Assembly: GCA_944385575.1 (NCBI GenBank)
Contig: CALWXT010000014.1
Span: 1-36,026, forward strand
Length of the DNA stretch: 36,026 bases
From: an uncultured Flavonifractor sp.
GTDB taxonomy: Bacteria; Bacillota; Clostridia; Oscillospirales; Oscillospiraceae
Reading direction: 5' to 3'
How positions within the stretch are numbered: the first letter of the stretch is position 1; every line of letters begins with the position of its first letter. The notes under the pieces are model-generated. The model was not told the DNA's origin, did not search any database, and saw nothing but the letters and a program-made list of their open reading frames with translations. Below are positions 16,941-25,379 of the stretch, one piece after another. Both the position numbers and the translations under genes were made by a program.

Positions 16941-18110
16941 GTGAGCATTATCATCAACACCCCGGAAGGCACCCGGGACCGGCTGTTTGCCGAGTGTCAG
17001 GAGCGCCGCCAGGTGCAGGCCCGGCTTACCCGCCTGTTCCGGCAGCGGGGTTTTTTGGAGGTGTCCACCCCGGACACGGAATTTTATGATCTGTTTGCCC
17101 TGTCAGGCAGCGCCATCCCGCAGGAGCGGATGATCAAGGTGTGGGACCCCAGCGGCAAGTTCTGCGTCATGCGGCCCGACTCCACCACGCCTATCGCCCG
17201 GGTGGCGGCCACCAAGCTGAAGGCAGTGGCCCTGCCCCAGCGGCTGTACTACGACCAGACGGTGTACCGGGCAAATCCCGCCCACAATGGCGGCAGCCGG
17301 GAGATTCCACAGTGTGGGGTGGAGCTTATCGGAGCGGGTGGAAAGAAGGCGGATGTGGAGATCATCGTCACCGCCATCGACGCCCTGCGCTCCTGCGGGG
17401 CTGCCCGGTTCCATGTGGAGCTGGGCCACGCCGGGTACTTCCGGGAGCTGGCCGGCCGTCTGGAGCTGGGGGAGGAGGCGGTGGAGGAGATGCGCACCCT
17501 CATCGAGGGGAAGAACTTCGCCGCCCTCAACGCCTTCCTGGAACCCCACCGGGGCAACCCGGCCTGTGCCGCCCTGGAGCGGCTCAGCCGTCTGTTCGGC
17601 GGGGTGGAGGTGCTCTCCCAGGCGGAGAAGCTGGCGGGCAAAACCCCGGCGGTGGACTACCTGTCCGACCTGTATGACGAGCTGTCCGCCGCGGGCTACG
17701 GCGCCTATGTCCGCTTTGACCTGGGCATGGTCCACCAGATCGACTACTACACCGGCGTGGTCTTCCGGGGCTATGTAGAGGGGGCGGGAGACGCCGTCCT
17801 CTCCGGCGGTCGGTATGACAAGCTGGTCGGGGTCTTCGGACGGGAGGCCCAGGCCACCGGCTTTGCCGTGGACGTGGACGCGGTGGCCCGCACCCTGCCC
17901 GAGCTGGCACCGCCGGTGCTGCGCACCATCGTCCACTACGAGCCGGGCTACCTGGCTCAGGCTCTGGAGGCGGTGGACGGCCGACCCGCCGGAACCAGCG
18001 AGCTGTCCCCCTGCCGCACCCTGGAATCCAGCCTGAACCTGGCCCGGGACAAGGGGGCGGAGGCCGTGCTGGTCTTTGACAAGGACGGAGAAAGGACGGT
18101 GCGGGTATGA
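16941..18110 (+). CDS. hisZ: ATP phosphoribosyltransferase regulatory subunit
   Basis: HisZ is a class II aminoacyl-tRNA-synthetase-like protein without ligase activity; it forms an octamer with short HisG and makes it active and histidine-sensitive. The 389-residue product starts NTPEGTRDRLF and contains MRPDSTTPIARVAATK, RLYYDQTVYR and the late GGRYDKL. The GTG at 16941 follows AAAGGGGG, so the earlier in-frame GTG at 16908 is rejected. It overlaps hisG by 4 bases (ATGA). Confusion with HisS is excluded by the missing C-terminal anticodon domain and by its position next to hisG. Confidence 0.93.
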   Translation: MSIIINTPEGTRDRLFAECQERRQVQARLTRLFRQRGFLEVSTPDTEFYDLFALSGSAIPQERMIKVWDPSGKFCVMRPDSTTPIARVAATKLKAVALPQRLYYDQTVYRANPAHNGGSREIPQCGVELIGAGGKKADVEIIVTAIDALRSCGAARFHVELGHAGYFRELAGRLELGEEAVEEMRTLIEGKNFAALNAFLEPHRGNPACAALERLSRLFGGVEVLSQAEKLAGKTPAVDYLSDLYDELSAAGYGAYVRFDLGMVHQIDYYTGVVFRGYVEGAGDAVLSGGRYDKLVGVFGREAQATGFAVDVDAVARTLPELAPPVLRTIVHYEPGYLAQALEAVDGRPAGTSELSPCRTLESSLNLARDKGAEAVLVFDKDGERTVRV

Positions 18111-18748
18111 GCGAGCGTTTGAGAATTGCCATCACCAAGGGCCGCCTGCTGGACAAGAGCGTGGAGCTCTTTGAAGGGGCGGGGCTGGACTGCTCTCCCA
18201 TCAAGGACCCGGGCCGGCGGCTGGTCCACAGCCTGCCCAACTATCCTCTGGACGCGGTGCTGGCCAAGGCTCCCGACGTGATCACTTACGTGGAGCACGG
18301 AGTATGTGACCTGGGCATCGTGGGCAAGGACACCATTCTGGAGAAGGGCGGTTCCTTCTATGAGGTGCTGGATCTGGGCTTCGGCAAGTGCCGCTTTGCC
18401 CTGGCCGTCAAGCAGGGCAGCGACTTCTACGGCACCTACAAGACCCGGCGGGTGGCTTCCAAGTACCCGGAGGTGACAAAAGCCTTCTTTGCCAGGAAGG
18501 GCATGGACGTGGACATCATCAAGATCGAGGGCAGCGTGGAGCTGGCCCCCATCCTGAATCTCACCGACGCCATCGTGGACATCGTGGAGACGGGAGCCAC
18601 ATTGAAGGCCAACGGCCTGGTGCCCATTGAGGACGTGGCTCCGGTGTCCGCCCGGCTCATCGTCAACACCGCCAGCATGAAGCTGTATAAAGATCAGATC
18701 GCAGACTTTATCGCCCGCTGCGAGGGAGAATTGGAGAAGCGGAAATGA
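18107..18748 (+). CDS. hisG: ATP phosphoribosyltransferase catalytic subunit, short form
   Basis: First enzyme of histidine synthesis, joining ATP and PRPP. At 213 residues it is the short form that lacks the C-terminal ACT-like regulatory domain, which agrees with a HisZ gene just upstream. Seen: ITKGRLLDKSVELF at the N-terminus, CDLGIVGKDTI, and the PRPP-binding DAIVDIVETGATLKANGL. Both ends overlap neighbours by ATGA, suggesting coupled translation with hisZ and hisD. Confidence 0.97.
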   Translation: MSERLRIAITKGRLLDKSVELFEGAGLDCSPIKDPGRRLVHSLPNYPLDAVLAKAPDVITYVEHGVCDLGIVGKDTILEKGGSFYEVLDLGFGKCRFALAVKQGSDFYGTYKTRRVASKYPEVTKAFFARKGMDVDIIKIEGSVELAPILNLTDAIVDIVETGATLKANGLVPIEDVAPVSARLIVNTASMKLYKDQIADFIARCEGELEKRK

Positions 18749-20019
18749 TACAGATCGTAAAAGCGGACGGCGCCGCTGAGCGGGCGGTAATGGACGCCAT
18801 GAAGGCCCGTGCCGCCCAGGCCAACCAGGCCATTGACGCGGCGGCAGCCGAGATCATGGAGACCGTGAAGGAAAAGGGGTTTGAGGCGGTGCGGGACTAC
18901 TCCCTCCGTTTCGACAAGGCCGAACCCAGGGAGATCACCCCGGCCGAGCTGGATGCGGCTTATAGCCGCTGCCCCAAGGAGCTGATTGCCGCCCTGGAAC
19001 GGGCGGCGGCCAACATTCGGGACTATAACGAAAAGCTGCTTACCCGGACTATGGAGTGGACCTCCCCGGACGGAGGCGTGGTGGGCCGTGTGGTCCGTGG
19101 CCTCACCCGTGTGGGCATCTACGTCCCCGGCGGCACCGCCGCCTACCCCAGCAGCGTGCTGATGAACGCGGTGCCCGCCAAGGTGGCCGGGGTGGAGGAG
19201 ATCGTCATGGTGACCCCTCCTACCGAAAATTTGAACGACGCGGTTCTGGCTGCCGCCAAAATCGCCGGTGTGGACCGGGTGATCGCCGTGGGCGGCGCCC
19301 AGGCGGTGGCCGCTCTCACCTACGGGGCGGGCTTTATCCCTCGGGTGGATAAGCTGGTAGGCCCCGGCAACGCCTTTGTGGCCGCCGCCAAGCGGCAGGC
19401 CTACGGCAAGCTGGACATCGACATGGTGGCCGGTCCCTCCGAGGTGCTGGTCATCGCCGACGGCAAGGCCAACCCCAAGTTCGTGGCCGCCGACCTGCTG
19501 AGCCAGGCCGAGCACGACAAGCTGGCCTCTGCGGTGCTGCTTACCGATTCCATGGAACTGGCTCAGGCGGTGGACGCGGAGATCATCCGCCAGACCGGGT
19601 ACCTCAGCCGGTCCGAGATCATGGAGTGCTCTCTGCGGGACTTCGGCTGTGCCATCGTGTGCGACAGTCTGGCAGACTGCGCCGCCCTGGCCAATGAGAT
19701 CGCCCCGGAGCATTTGGAGATCGTCACGGAAGACCCCCGGGCCCTGCTGCCCGCCATCAAGAATGCAGGCGCGGTGTTCCTGGGCGCCTGGTCCCCGGAG
19801 CCCCTGGGGGACTATCTGGCCGGACCAGACCACGTGCTGCCCACCAGCGGCACTGCCCGGTTCTTCTCACCCCTCAGCGTGGACAGCTTCCTCAAGACCA
19901 TGAGCATCATCCAGTACGACCAGGCCAGCCTGGCCCCCATCAAGGACCAGATCATCACCCTGGCCCAGAGCGAAAAGCTCACCGCCCACGCCAACTCCAT
20001 TCAGGTGCGGTTTGAGTAA
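18745..20019 (+). CDS. hisD: Histidinol dehydrogenase
   Basis: HisD oxidises L-histidinol to histidine in two NAD-dependent steps with zinc. The 424-residue length is typical. Signatures seen: RVGIYVPGGTAAYPSSVLMN, VDKLVGPGNAFVAAAK, DMVAGPSEVLVIAD, the zinc-ligand region LLSQAEHDKLASAVL, and GPDHVLPTSGTARFFSPLS near the end. The start ATG overlaps the hisG stop. Confidence 0.97.
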   Translation: MIQIVKADGAAERAVMDAMKARAAQANQAIDAAAAEIMETVKEKGFEAVRDYSLRFDKAEPREITPAELDAAYSRCPKELIAALERAAANIRDYNEKLLTRTMEWTSPDGGVVGRVVRGLTRVGIYVPGGTAAYPSSVLMNAVPAKVAGVEEIVMVTPPTENLNDAVLAAAKIAGVDRVIAVGGAQAVAALTYGAGFIPRVDKLVGPGNAFVAAAKRQAYGKLDIDMVAGPSEVLVIADGKANPKFVAADLLSQAEHDKLASAVLLTDSMELAQAVDAEIIRQTGYLSRSEIMECSLRDFGCAIVCDSLADCAALANEIAPEHLEIVTEDPRALLPAIKNAGAVFLGAWSPEPLGDYLAGPDHVLPTSGTARFFSPLSVDSFLKTMSIIQYDQASLAPIKDQIITLAQSEKLTAHANSIQVRFE

Positions 20020-20031
20020 AGGAGAATGACC

Positions 20032-20607
20032 ATGAGAACAGCCCAACTGACCCGTACCACCAAGGAGACCGACATCCGCCTGACCCTCAGCCTGGAGGGC
20101 GGCCCGGTGGAGATCCACACCGGCATCGGGTTTTTCGACCACATGCTTACCGCCTTTGCTTTCTATGGCGGCCTGGGCCTGGAGGTGTATGCCAAGGGCG
20201 ACCTGGAGGTGGACGGCCACCACACCGTGGAGGACGCGGGCATCGTCCTGGGCCAGGCCATGCGGGAAGCTCTGGGGGACCGGAAGGGCATCCGCCGGTT
20301 CGCGTCCTGCTACATCCCTATGGACGAGGCCCTGTGCTTCACCGCCCTGGACTTCTCCAACCGGCCTTTCCTGGCGCTGGACGCCGAGATGCCCCAGCCC
20401 ATGATTGGCGCCTACGATTCCTGCCTCACGGAGGAGTTCCTGCGTGCTTTTGCGGTGAACAGTGGTTTAACTTTACATATGAAGTGCCTGTATGGAAAGA
20501 ACGCCCACCACATCACCGAGGCCCTGTTCAAGTCCCTGGGCGCGGCGGTACGTGAGGCCGTCCAGATCACCGGTACCGGCGTCACCTCCACCAAGGGGGT
20601 GCTGTGA
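20032..20607 (+). CDS. hisB: Imidazoleglycerol-phosphate dehydratase (monofunctional)
   Basis: Dehydrates imidazoleglycerol phosphate to imidazole acetol phosphate. The 191-residue product has the manganese-binding motifs GFFDHMLTAFA, DGHHTVEDAGI and KNAHHITEALFK. It is the monofunctional form without a histidinol-phosphatase domain. The ATG at 20032 lies 8 bases after AAAGGAGA; the in-frame ATG at 20026 would be too close to it. Its stop shares a base with the hisH start. Confidence 0.96.
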   Translation: MRTAQLTRTTKETDIRLTLSLEGGPVEIHTGIGFFDHMLTAFAFYGGLGLEVYAKGDLEVDGHHTVEDAGIVLGQAMREALGDRKGIRRFASCYIPMDEALCFTALDFSNRPFLALDAEMPQPMIGAYDSCLTEEFLRAFAVNSGLTLHMKCLYGKNAHHITEALFKSLGAAVREAVQITGTGVTSTKGVL

Positions 20608-21215
20608 TGGGACGCATCGCCATCGTGGACTACGGCGTGGGCAACCTGAAAAGTGTCACCAACGCCATGGACTACCTGGGACTAAAGACCTGCATCACCA
20701 GCGACCGGAAGGAGCTGGAGCTGGCTGACGCCGTTATCCTGCCCGGGGTAGGTGCTTTTCCCGACGCGGCGGACAAGCTGCGCTCCACCGGTCTGGATCG
20801 GGTCCTGCTTGCCCAGGCGGAACAGAAGCCCATCCTGGGCATCTGCCTGGGGATGCAGCTGCTGCTGGACCGGGGAGAGGAAGTGCGGGAGTGTGCCGGG
20901 CTGGGCCTGGTGCCCGGCTGTGTCCGGAGGATAGAGACCAGCCTGAAACTGCCCCATATCGGCTGGAACAGCCTGAGCTTCCCCAACCCCTCACCCCTGT
21001 TCGCCGGAGTGGAGGAGGGAAGCTATGTCTATTTCGTCCACTCCTTCTGCGCTGTGGCGGATGATCCCCAAACCGTCGCTGCACAGACCGACTACGGCGT
21101 ACCGGTGACGGCCGCGGTGCAGAAGGGCAATGTGTACGGCTGCCAGTTCCACCCGGAGAAAAGCGGCGAGGTGGGCTTACAGATCTTACGGAATTTCGGA
21201 GGGCTGAATCCATGA
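20607..21215 (+). CDS. hisH: Imidazole glycerol phosphate synthase, glutaminase subunit
   Basis: Class I glutamine amidotransferase that feeds ammonia to HisF. The product has 202 residues from the ATG of the TGATG junction with hisB. The nucleophile Cys is in GICLGMQLLL, and the His and Glu of the triad are in CQFHPEKSGEVG. The N-terminal IAIVDYGVGNLKSV is typical of HisH. It overlaps hisA by 4 bases. Confidence 0.97.
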   Translation: MGRIAIVDYGVGNLKSVTNAMDYLGLKTCITSDRKELELADAVILPGVGAFPDAADKLRSTGLDRVLLAQAEQKPILGICLGMQLLLDRGEEVRECAGLGLVPGCVRRIETSLKLPHIGWNSLSFPNPSPLFAGVEEGSYVYFVHSFCAVADDPQTVAAQTDYGVPVTAAVQKGNVYGCQFHPEKSGEVGLQILRNFGGLNP

Positions 21216-21934
21216 TTTTGTTTCCGGCCATTGATTTGAAGAACGGCCAGGCGGTGCGCCTGTATAAGGGGGACTTCGCCACTGCCCATCAGGTGGCCTC
21301 CGACCCTCTGGCCGTAGCCAGGGATTTTTATGATGCCGGGGCCCGGTACATCCACATGGTGGACCTGGACGGGGCCCGCAGCGGTGAGCGGCAGAACGGT
21401 TCCATCGTGCAGGCGGTGGCGGAGCAGTCCGGCCTGAAGGTGGAGCTGGGAGGCGGCATCCGCTCCATGGCCGATCTGGAGGCGGTTTTTTCCCTGGGGG
21501 TGTGGCGGTGCGTCATCGGTTCCGCCGCCGTCAGTCATCCGGAATTTGTAAAAGAGGCGGTGGAAACGTACGGCGAGCGGGTGGCCGTGGGCATTGACGC
21601 CATGGACGGCATCGTCAAGACCGCCGGGTGGGAGCAGTCCTCGGGACTGGACTATCTGGATTTTGCCAAGTCCATGGAATCAATTGGTGTAAAGACAATT
21701 ATCTTTACGGATATTGCCACCGACGGTATGCTGTCCGGGCCCTCCTTTGAACGGCTGGCAGCCCTCCAAAAGGCAGTGGGCTGCCAGATCACCGCCTCCG
21801 GCGGGGTGTCCTCCAACGAGGACCTGTCCAGACTGAATGAGATGGGCCTGTACGGGGCCATCATCGGCAAAGCCTACTACGCCGGGACGATGGATTTGCC
21901 CCGGGCGGTAAAGGAGGCGGGCGAGCAGTGTTAG
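21212..21934 (+). CDS. hisA: ProFAR isomerase (HisA)
   Basis: A TIM-barrel isomerase that opens the ribose of ProFAR to give PRFAR. The 240-residue product shows [17 protein letters not shown] with the first catalytic Asp, [14 protein letters not shown], and [16 protein letters not shown] with the second catalytic Asp. [15 protein letters not shown] is the phosphate-side loop. Start ATG overlaps the hisH stop; the end overlaps hisF by 7 bases. Confidence 0.97.
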   Translation: MILFPAIDLKNGQAVRLYKGDFATAHQVASDPLAVARDFYDAGARYIHMVDLDGARSGERQNGSIVQAVAEQSGLKVELGGGIRSMADLEAVFSLGVWRCVIGSAAVSHPEFVKEAVETYGERVAVGIDAMDGIVKTAGWEQSSGLDYLDFAKSMESIGVKTIIFTDIATDGMLSGPSFERLAALQKAVGCQITASGGVSSNEDLSRLNEMGLYGAIIGKAYYAGTMDLPRAVKEAGEQC

Positions 21935-22683
21935 CCAAGCGTATCATCCCCTGCCTGGACGTGAAAGACGGCCGGGTGGTGAAAGGGGTCAACTTTGTCA
22001 ACATCCGGGATGCCGGCGACCCGGTGGAGCTGGCCAAATATTACTCTGACCAGGGCGCCGACGAGATCGTGTTCCTGGACATTACCGCCACCAGCGACGC
22101 CCGGGACACCGTGACCGACGTGGTGGAGCGCACCGCCGCCCAGGTATTCGTCCCCCTGACAGTGGGAGGCGGCATCCGTACTGTGGAGGACTTTCAGCGG
22201 CTGCTGCGGGCGGGGGCAGACAAGATCTCGGTGAACTCCGCCGCCGTGGCCCGGCCTGAATTGATTTCCGAGGCGGCGGAGCGGTTTGGTTCCCAGTGTG
22301 TGGTGTTGGCCGCCGATGCCCGTGCCCGGGGGGATGGGACCTGGGAAGTGGTGGTGGCCGGAGGCCGCAAGCCCACCGGTATGGACCTGATCGAATGGGT
22401 CAGGAAGGCGGAGTCCCTGGGAGCGGGGGAGATCCTTCTCACTTCCATGGACGCCGACGGCACCAAGGCGGGATTTGACCTGGCCATGACAAAGGCAGTT
22501 ACCGAAGCGGTGTCCATCCCTGTTATCGCATCCGGCGGCTGCGGTTCCCTGGACCATTTTGCAGAGGTTTTCGAGGAAACCAACTGCGACGCCGCCCTGG
22601 CGGCATCCCTGTTTCACTTTGGGGAGCTGACGGTGCCCCAGGTGAAGGACTATCTCCGAACCCGGGCGATTCCGGTGCGCTGA
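21928..22683 (+). CDS. hisF: Imidazole glycerol phosphate synthase, cyclase subunit
   Basis: Uses ammonia from HisH and PRFAR to make imidazole glycerol phosphate and AICAR. The 251-residue product has [18 protein letters not shown] with the catalytic Asp, [24 protein letters not shown] and [15 protein letters not shown] with the second Asp. It starts with GTG, 9 bases after AGGAGG, inside the end of hisA. Confidence 0.97.
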   Translation: MLAKRIIPCLDVKDGRVVKGVNFVNIRDAGDPVELAKYYSDQGADEIVFLDITATSDARDTVTDVVERTAAQVFVPLTVGGGIRTVEDFQRLLRAGADKISVNSAAVARPELISEAAERFGSQCVVLAADARARGDGTWEVVVAGGRKPTGMDLIEWVRKAESLGAGEILLTSMDADGTKAGFDLAMTKAVTEAVSIPVIASGGCGSLDHFAEVFEETNCDAALAASLFHFGELTVPQVKDYLRTRAIPVR

Positions 22684-22693
22684 GGAGGGAGAC

Positions 22694-22915
22694 ATGATGC
22701 TGGACGATTTGCTGGATCTGCTGGACCTGACCGGGGAGGCGGTGCCCAGCCTGTTCAACGCAGCAGGAAAGCAGAAGCGGCAGAAGAAACGGCCTGCCGC
22801 CGCTTCGGGCCGCCCGGTCGTGCAGACCACAGGCAAACTTACTGCCCGGCGGACCAAACACCAAGGGGAGGACCCCTGGGACTGGAAGGAGGAGAAGCCC
22901 CCCTGGGAGCTGTGA
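22694..22915 (+). CDS. Small unrecognised protein encoded inside the his operon
   Basis: A 73-codon gene with a strong site (GAGGAGGGAGAC) in front of tandem ATGs at 22694 and 22697, 10 bases after hisF and 7 before hisI. The product has three parts: an acidic, Leu-rich N-terminal helix (MLDDLLDLLDL), a Lys/Arg-rich centre (QKRQKKRP), and a Trp/Pro-rich acidic tail with two related units (DPWDW and PPWEL). It has no membrane helix or known domain. Position and ribosome site argue for a real gene. A role in tethering or tuning the pathway enzymes is only a guess. I do not recognise a family. Confidence 0.65.
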   Translation: MMLDDLLDLLDLTGEAVPSLFNAAGKQKRQKKRPAAASGRPVVQTTGKLTARRTKHQGEDPWDWKEEKPPWEL

Positions 22916-22922
22916 GAAACTT

Positions 22923-23255
22923 ATGAGCTTTGATTTGAATTTGTTGTTCCAGAAGTCTGATCTGATCCCCGTCATCATTCAGGACGCGGAGACCAGGGAC
23001 ATTCTGATGCTGGGCTTTACCAACCGGGAGGCGGTGAAGCTGACCCTGAAAACGAAAACAGCCTGGTTCTGGTCCCGCAGCCGGCAAAAGCTGTGGAACA
23101 AGGGGGAGAGCTCCGGCCACTTCCTCCATGTGAAGAAGGTGGTCACCGACTGTGACACCGATACCCTGCTCTATCTCTGTGTGCCGGAGGGTCCCACCTG
23201 CCACACCGGGGCCAGAAGCTGCTTTTTCAATGATATTTGGGAGGAGACCACATGA
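22923..23255 (+). CDS. hisI: Phosphoribosyl-AMP cyclohydrolase (monofunctional)
   Basis: Opens the adenine ring of PR-AMP in the third step of histidine synthesis. The 110-residue product contains ILMLGFTNREAV, the WFWSRSRQKLW segment, KGESSGH, the metal-binding DCDTDTLL, and the zinc cysteines of TCHTGARSCFF. The ribosome site is weak, so its translation may depend on the small gene just upstream. HisI and HisE are separate genes here and overlap by ATGA. Confidence 0.95.
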   Translation: MSFDLNLLFQKSDLIPVIIQDAETRDILMLGFTNREAVKLTLKTKTAWFWSRSRQKLWNKGESSGHFLHVKKVVTDCDTDTLLYLCVPEGPTCHTGARSCFFNDIWEETT

Positions 23256-23581
23256 ACGATACCGTATTGCAGGACCTGTATCAGGTGGTGCTGAACCGCA
23301 AAAGCGACCCTCAGGAGGGTTCCTACACCTGTTACCTGTTCGACAAGGGCCTGGACAAGATTTTGAAGAAGGTGGGGGAGGAGTGCTCCGAGACCATCAT
23401 TGCCGCCAAGAACGGCAAGCAGGAGGAGACGGTGGGTGAGATCTCCGATCTGATCTACCACCTGATGGTGATGATGGCCGATCAGAATATCCCCCTGGAC
23501 GCGGTGCTGGCTGAGCTGGAGCGCCGCAGCCATAAGATCGGCAATCTCAAGCAGATGAAGACCGTGGATCACGAGACCTGA
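23252..23581 (+). CDS. hisE: Phosphoribosyl-ATP pyrophosphatase
   Basis: Hydrolyses PR-ATP to PR-AMP, the second step of the pathway. The 109-residue product is an all-helical MazG-like protein: SYTCYLFDKGLDKILKKVGE with the EE(C)SE metal-binding motif, then EISDLIYHLMVMM. The ATG at 23252 lies behind GGGAGGAG inside hisI, so the earlier in-frame TTG is rejected. Last gene of the operon. hisC and a histidinol-phosphatase gene are not in the window. Confidence 0.96.
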   Translation: MNDTVLQDLYQVVLNRKSDPQEGSYTCYLFDKGLDKILKKVGEECSETIIAAKNGKQEETVGEISDLIYHLMVMMADQNIPLDAVLAELERRSHKIGNLKQMKTVDHET

Positions 23582-23583
23582 AA

Positions 23584-23613
23584 AAAGAGGCGCTGCTGCG
23601 GCAGCGCCTCTTT
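23584..23613. terminator. Bidirectional terminator between hisE and the germination cluster
   Basis: A perfect 13-bp stem, 23584-23596 with 23601-23613, has a TGCG loop, an A run on its left and TTTCATTT on the right. It serves the convergent his operon and the leftward peptidoglycan-binding gene. Confidence 0.88.
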
Positions 23614-23616
23614 CAT

Positions 23617-24150
23617 TTATGCCTGCCCGTAGGTGACGAACAGGGTATATAGCCGGCTGATGGTGTTCCAGCTGTCCTGATCCAGCACACCGGTCTCCGG
23701 ACGGCCGTCCAGCCGCTGGATCCAGCGGATATTGTGCGCAGTGGCGGCATCGTTGGAGCCGGAGACCGGAGCGGATTCCAGACCGTCCAGCAGGCGGGCC
23801 AGGGCGCGGAACATGGACTGCACCAGGTAGAGGTGTACGCTGTCCTGGCCGGGTTTGACGGAGAAGTCACAATAGGGATAGCCCCGGCAGGGGAGAGGCC
23901 CGGCCAGACGGGCCCTGGCCTGAAGGTAGAGGGCGACGATGGCGTCCCAGGTGGCCTGGTTCACTTGCCCGGTGACGGGCGGGAAAAACTCCCGCTGAAA
24001 CAGCATTACGGCTTCCAGGGTGCGTTCCCCGAACACGCCGTCCGGTGTGAGCCGCGGGAGAAAGTCGTAGAGAAAGGACAGCTCCCGCAGCATGGTCTGG
24101 AGGCTGCGGACGGGCTGGCCGATGAGGCGGATCTCTTGGGACGGGATCAT
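23617..24150 (-). CDS. Peptidoglycan-binding protein with two PG_binding_1-like repeats
   Basis: The 177-residue product has two repeats of the small helical peptidoglycan-binding fold. The first is at about 10-75, with PDGVFGERTLEAVMLFQREF and then GQVNQATWDAIVALY. The second, at about 105-175, is weaker, with the final QDSWNTISRLYTLF. There is no signal peptide, as is common for spore-layer proteins made in the mother cell. The ATG overlaps the stop of the upstream catalytic gene (ATGA) and has GAGGAG upstream, so it is the last gene of the cluster. It probably binds cortex peptidoglycan with its neighbours; the exact role is not known. Confidence 0.82.
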   Translation of the reverse strand: MIPSQEIRLIGQPVRSLQTMLRELSFLYDFLPRLTPDGVFGERTLEAVMLFQREFFPPVTGQVNQATWDAIVALYLQARARLAGPLPCRGYPYCDFSVKPGQDSVHLYLVQSMFRALARLLDGLESAPVSGSNDAATAHNIRWIQRLDGRPETGVLDQDSWNTISRLYTLFVTYGQA

Positions 24151-25367
24151 GCTGACGCTCCTCTCTCGTCGGCGGAGTCCAAAGTCATGGGCTGGCCGGG
24201 GTATTGGGTCAGGCCGGTGGCCTGGCTCTCAGGCAGGTCGGGCCGGAACTGCTCCGGGATCACGTTGGTGTAGGTGCTGACGGTGTCCACAATGCCGGCG
24301 TACAGCCGGTAGAGGGCGGCCCAGGTCTGGGGTCCCATAATGCCGTCCTGAGGCAGGCCGCTCATCCGCTGTACGGCGATAACGGCGTTTTTGGTGGCCG
24401 GGCCGTAGATGCCGTCAATGGCTACGGCGGGGACATTGTTGTAGAACTCGGCCACTACGGACAGGACGTACTGGATGACTTTCACCGATTCGCCCCTGTC
24501 GCCTTCCCGCAGCACGTTGGGGAAGGGCTGGTCGCCGCTGCCGGGGTAATAGGTCTGCCCCTGGCTGATGAGCTCGGCCAGGTCCAGCACCCCCACGTAG
24601 AGGAACACCATTTTATACCAGGTTCCGCTGCCCACAATGCCGTCGGGCGTCAGGTCAAAGATCTCCTGGAACTTTTTCACCGCCGCCTCGGTGGAGGGAC
24701 CGAAGATGCCGTCCACCGGATAGATTTTGGGGATAGCGGGGTAGTCCCGGGAAATCCGGTTGAGCATGACCTGGATGCGCTGCACCGCCTCTCCGCTGTC
24801 ATACCGGCGGATGGGATAGCCGGGATAGGAGTAGCGGATGCCCTGTACCGGGGCGTTGGTGACCAGTTCGATGTTGTCGCCATAGTAGTAGCGCAGGATG
24901 GACATGTAGTCCGCCCCTTCCTCTGCCATGGCCTGGCTGCCCCACTGGGACAGGCCGTCGCAGGTGACGGTGGTGCCATTGCAGAATTTGGCGGCCAGGG
25001 GCTCCACAAAGCCGATACGCCGTATGTAGGAGTTGAACATCTCATCCACCAGCTGACTGATATTTTCAAAGATGTTGCGGCCTTTGATGAATTTCTGGTC
25101 GTAGGCGGTGGAGGAGGTGATGTTGAAGGGATAACCCCGGCTGGGATAGAACTCGGTATATACCCGGTTCAGAGCGAAGGAGATGATGGCCAGGATATTG
25201 GCCTGGAGCGCGGCGGTCTCCCAGGTGGGATAGATCTCGCTGGAGGCTACATTTTTTACGTAGTCGGGGAAGGAGACGGTGACATTTTCCGCGCTGGAGC
25301 CGGGCGGTCCCAGGTGCACGGTGATGTACTGGGGGACATAAGGGGTAATGGGCAGAGATTCAGGCAT
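24147..25367 (-). CDS. SleC-like spore cortex-lytic enzyme, catalytic and peptidoglycan-binding part
   Basis: The 406-residue product closely follows the mature part of clostridial SleC, the germination-specific cortex-lytic enzyme. A SpoIID-like lytic domain covers about residues 10-190: DYVKNVASSEIYPTWE carries the likely catalytic Glu, and ILAIISFALNRVYTE, FNITSSTAYDQ and LSQWGSQ follow. Two peptidoglycan-binding repeats follow: VDGIFGPSTEAAVKKFQEIF (about 210-280) and IDGIYGPATKNAVIAVQR (about 300-370). Canonical SleC has one such repeat as I recall it. The pro-domain is missing here but is encoded just upstream as its own gene. The ATG has a perfect AAGGAGG behind the previous stop. Confidence 0.88.
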   Translation of the reverse strand: MPESLPITPYVPQYITVHLGPPGSSAENVTVSFPDYVKNVASSEIYPTWETAALQANILAIISFALNRVYTEFYPSRGYPFNITSSTAYDQKFIKGRNIFENISQLVDEMFNSYIRRIGFVEPLAAKFCNGTTVTCDGLSQWGSQAMAEEGADYMSILRYYYGDNIELVTNAPVQGIRYSYPGYPIRRYDSGEAVQRIQVMLNRISRDYPAIPKIYPVDGIFGPSTEAAVKKFQEIFDLTPDGIVGSGTWYKMVFLYVGVLDLAELISQGQTYYPGSGDQPFPNVLREGDRGESVKVIQYVLSVVAEFYNNVPAVAIDGIYGPATKNAVIAVQRMSGLPQDGIMGPQTWAALYRLYAGIVDTVSTYTNVIPEQFRPDLPESQATGLTQYPGQPMTLDSADERGASA

Positions 25368-25379
25368 GTTCTCCCTCCT

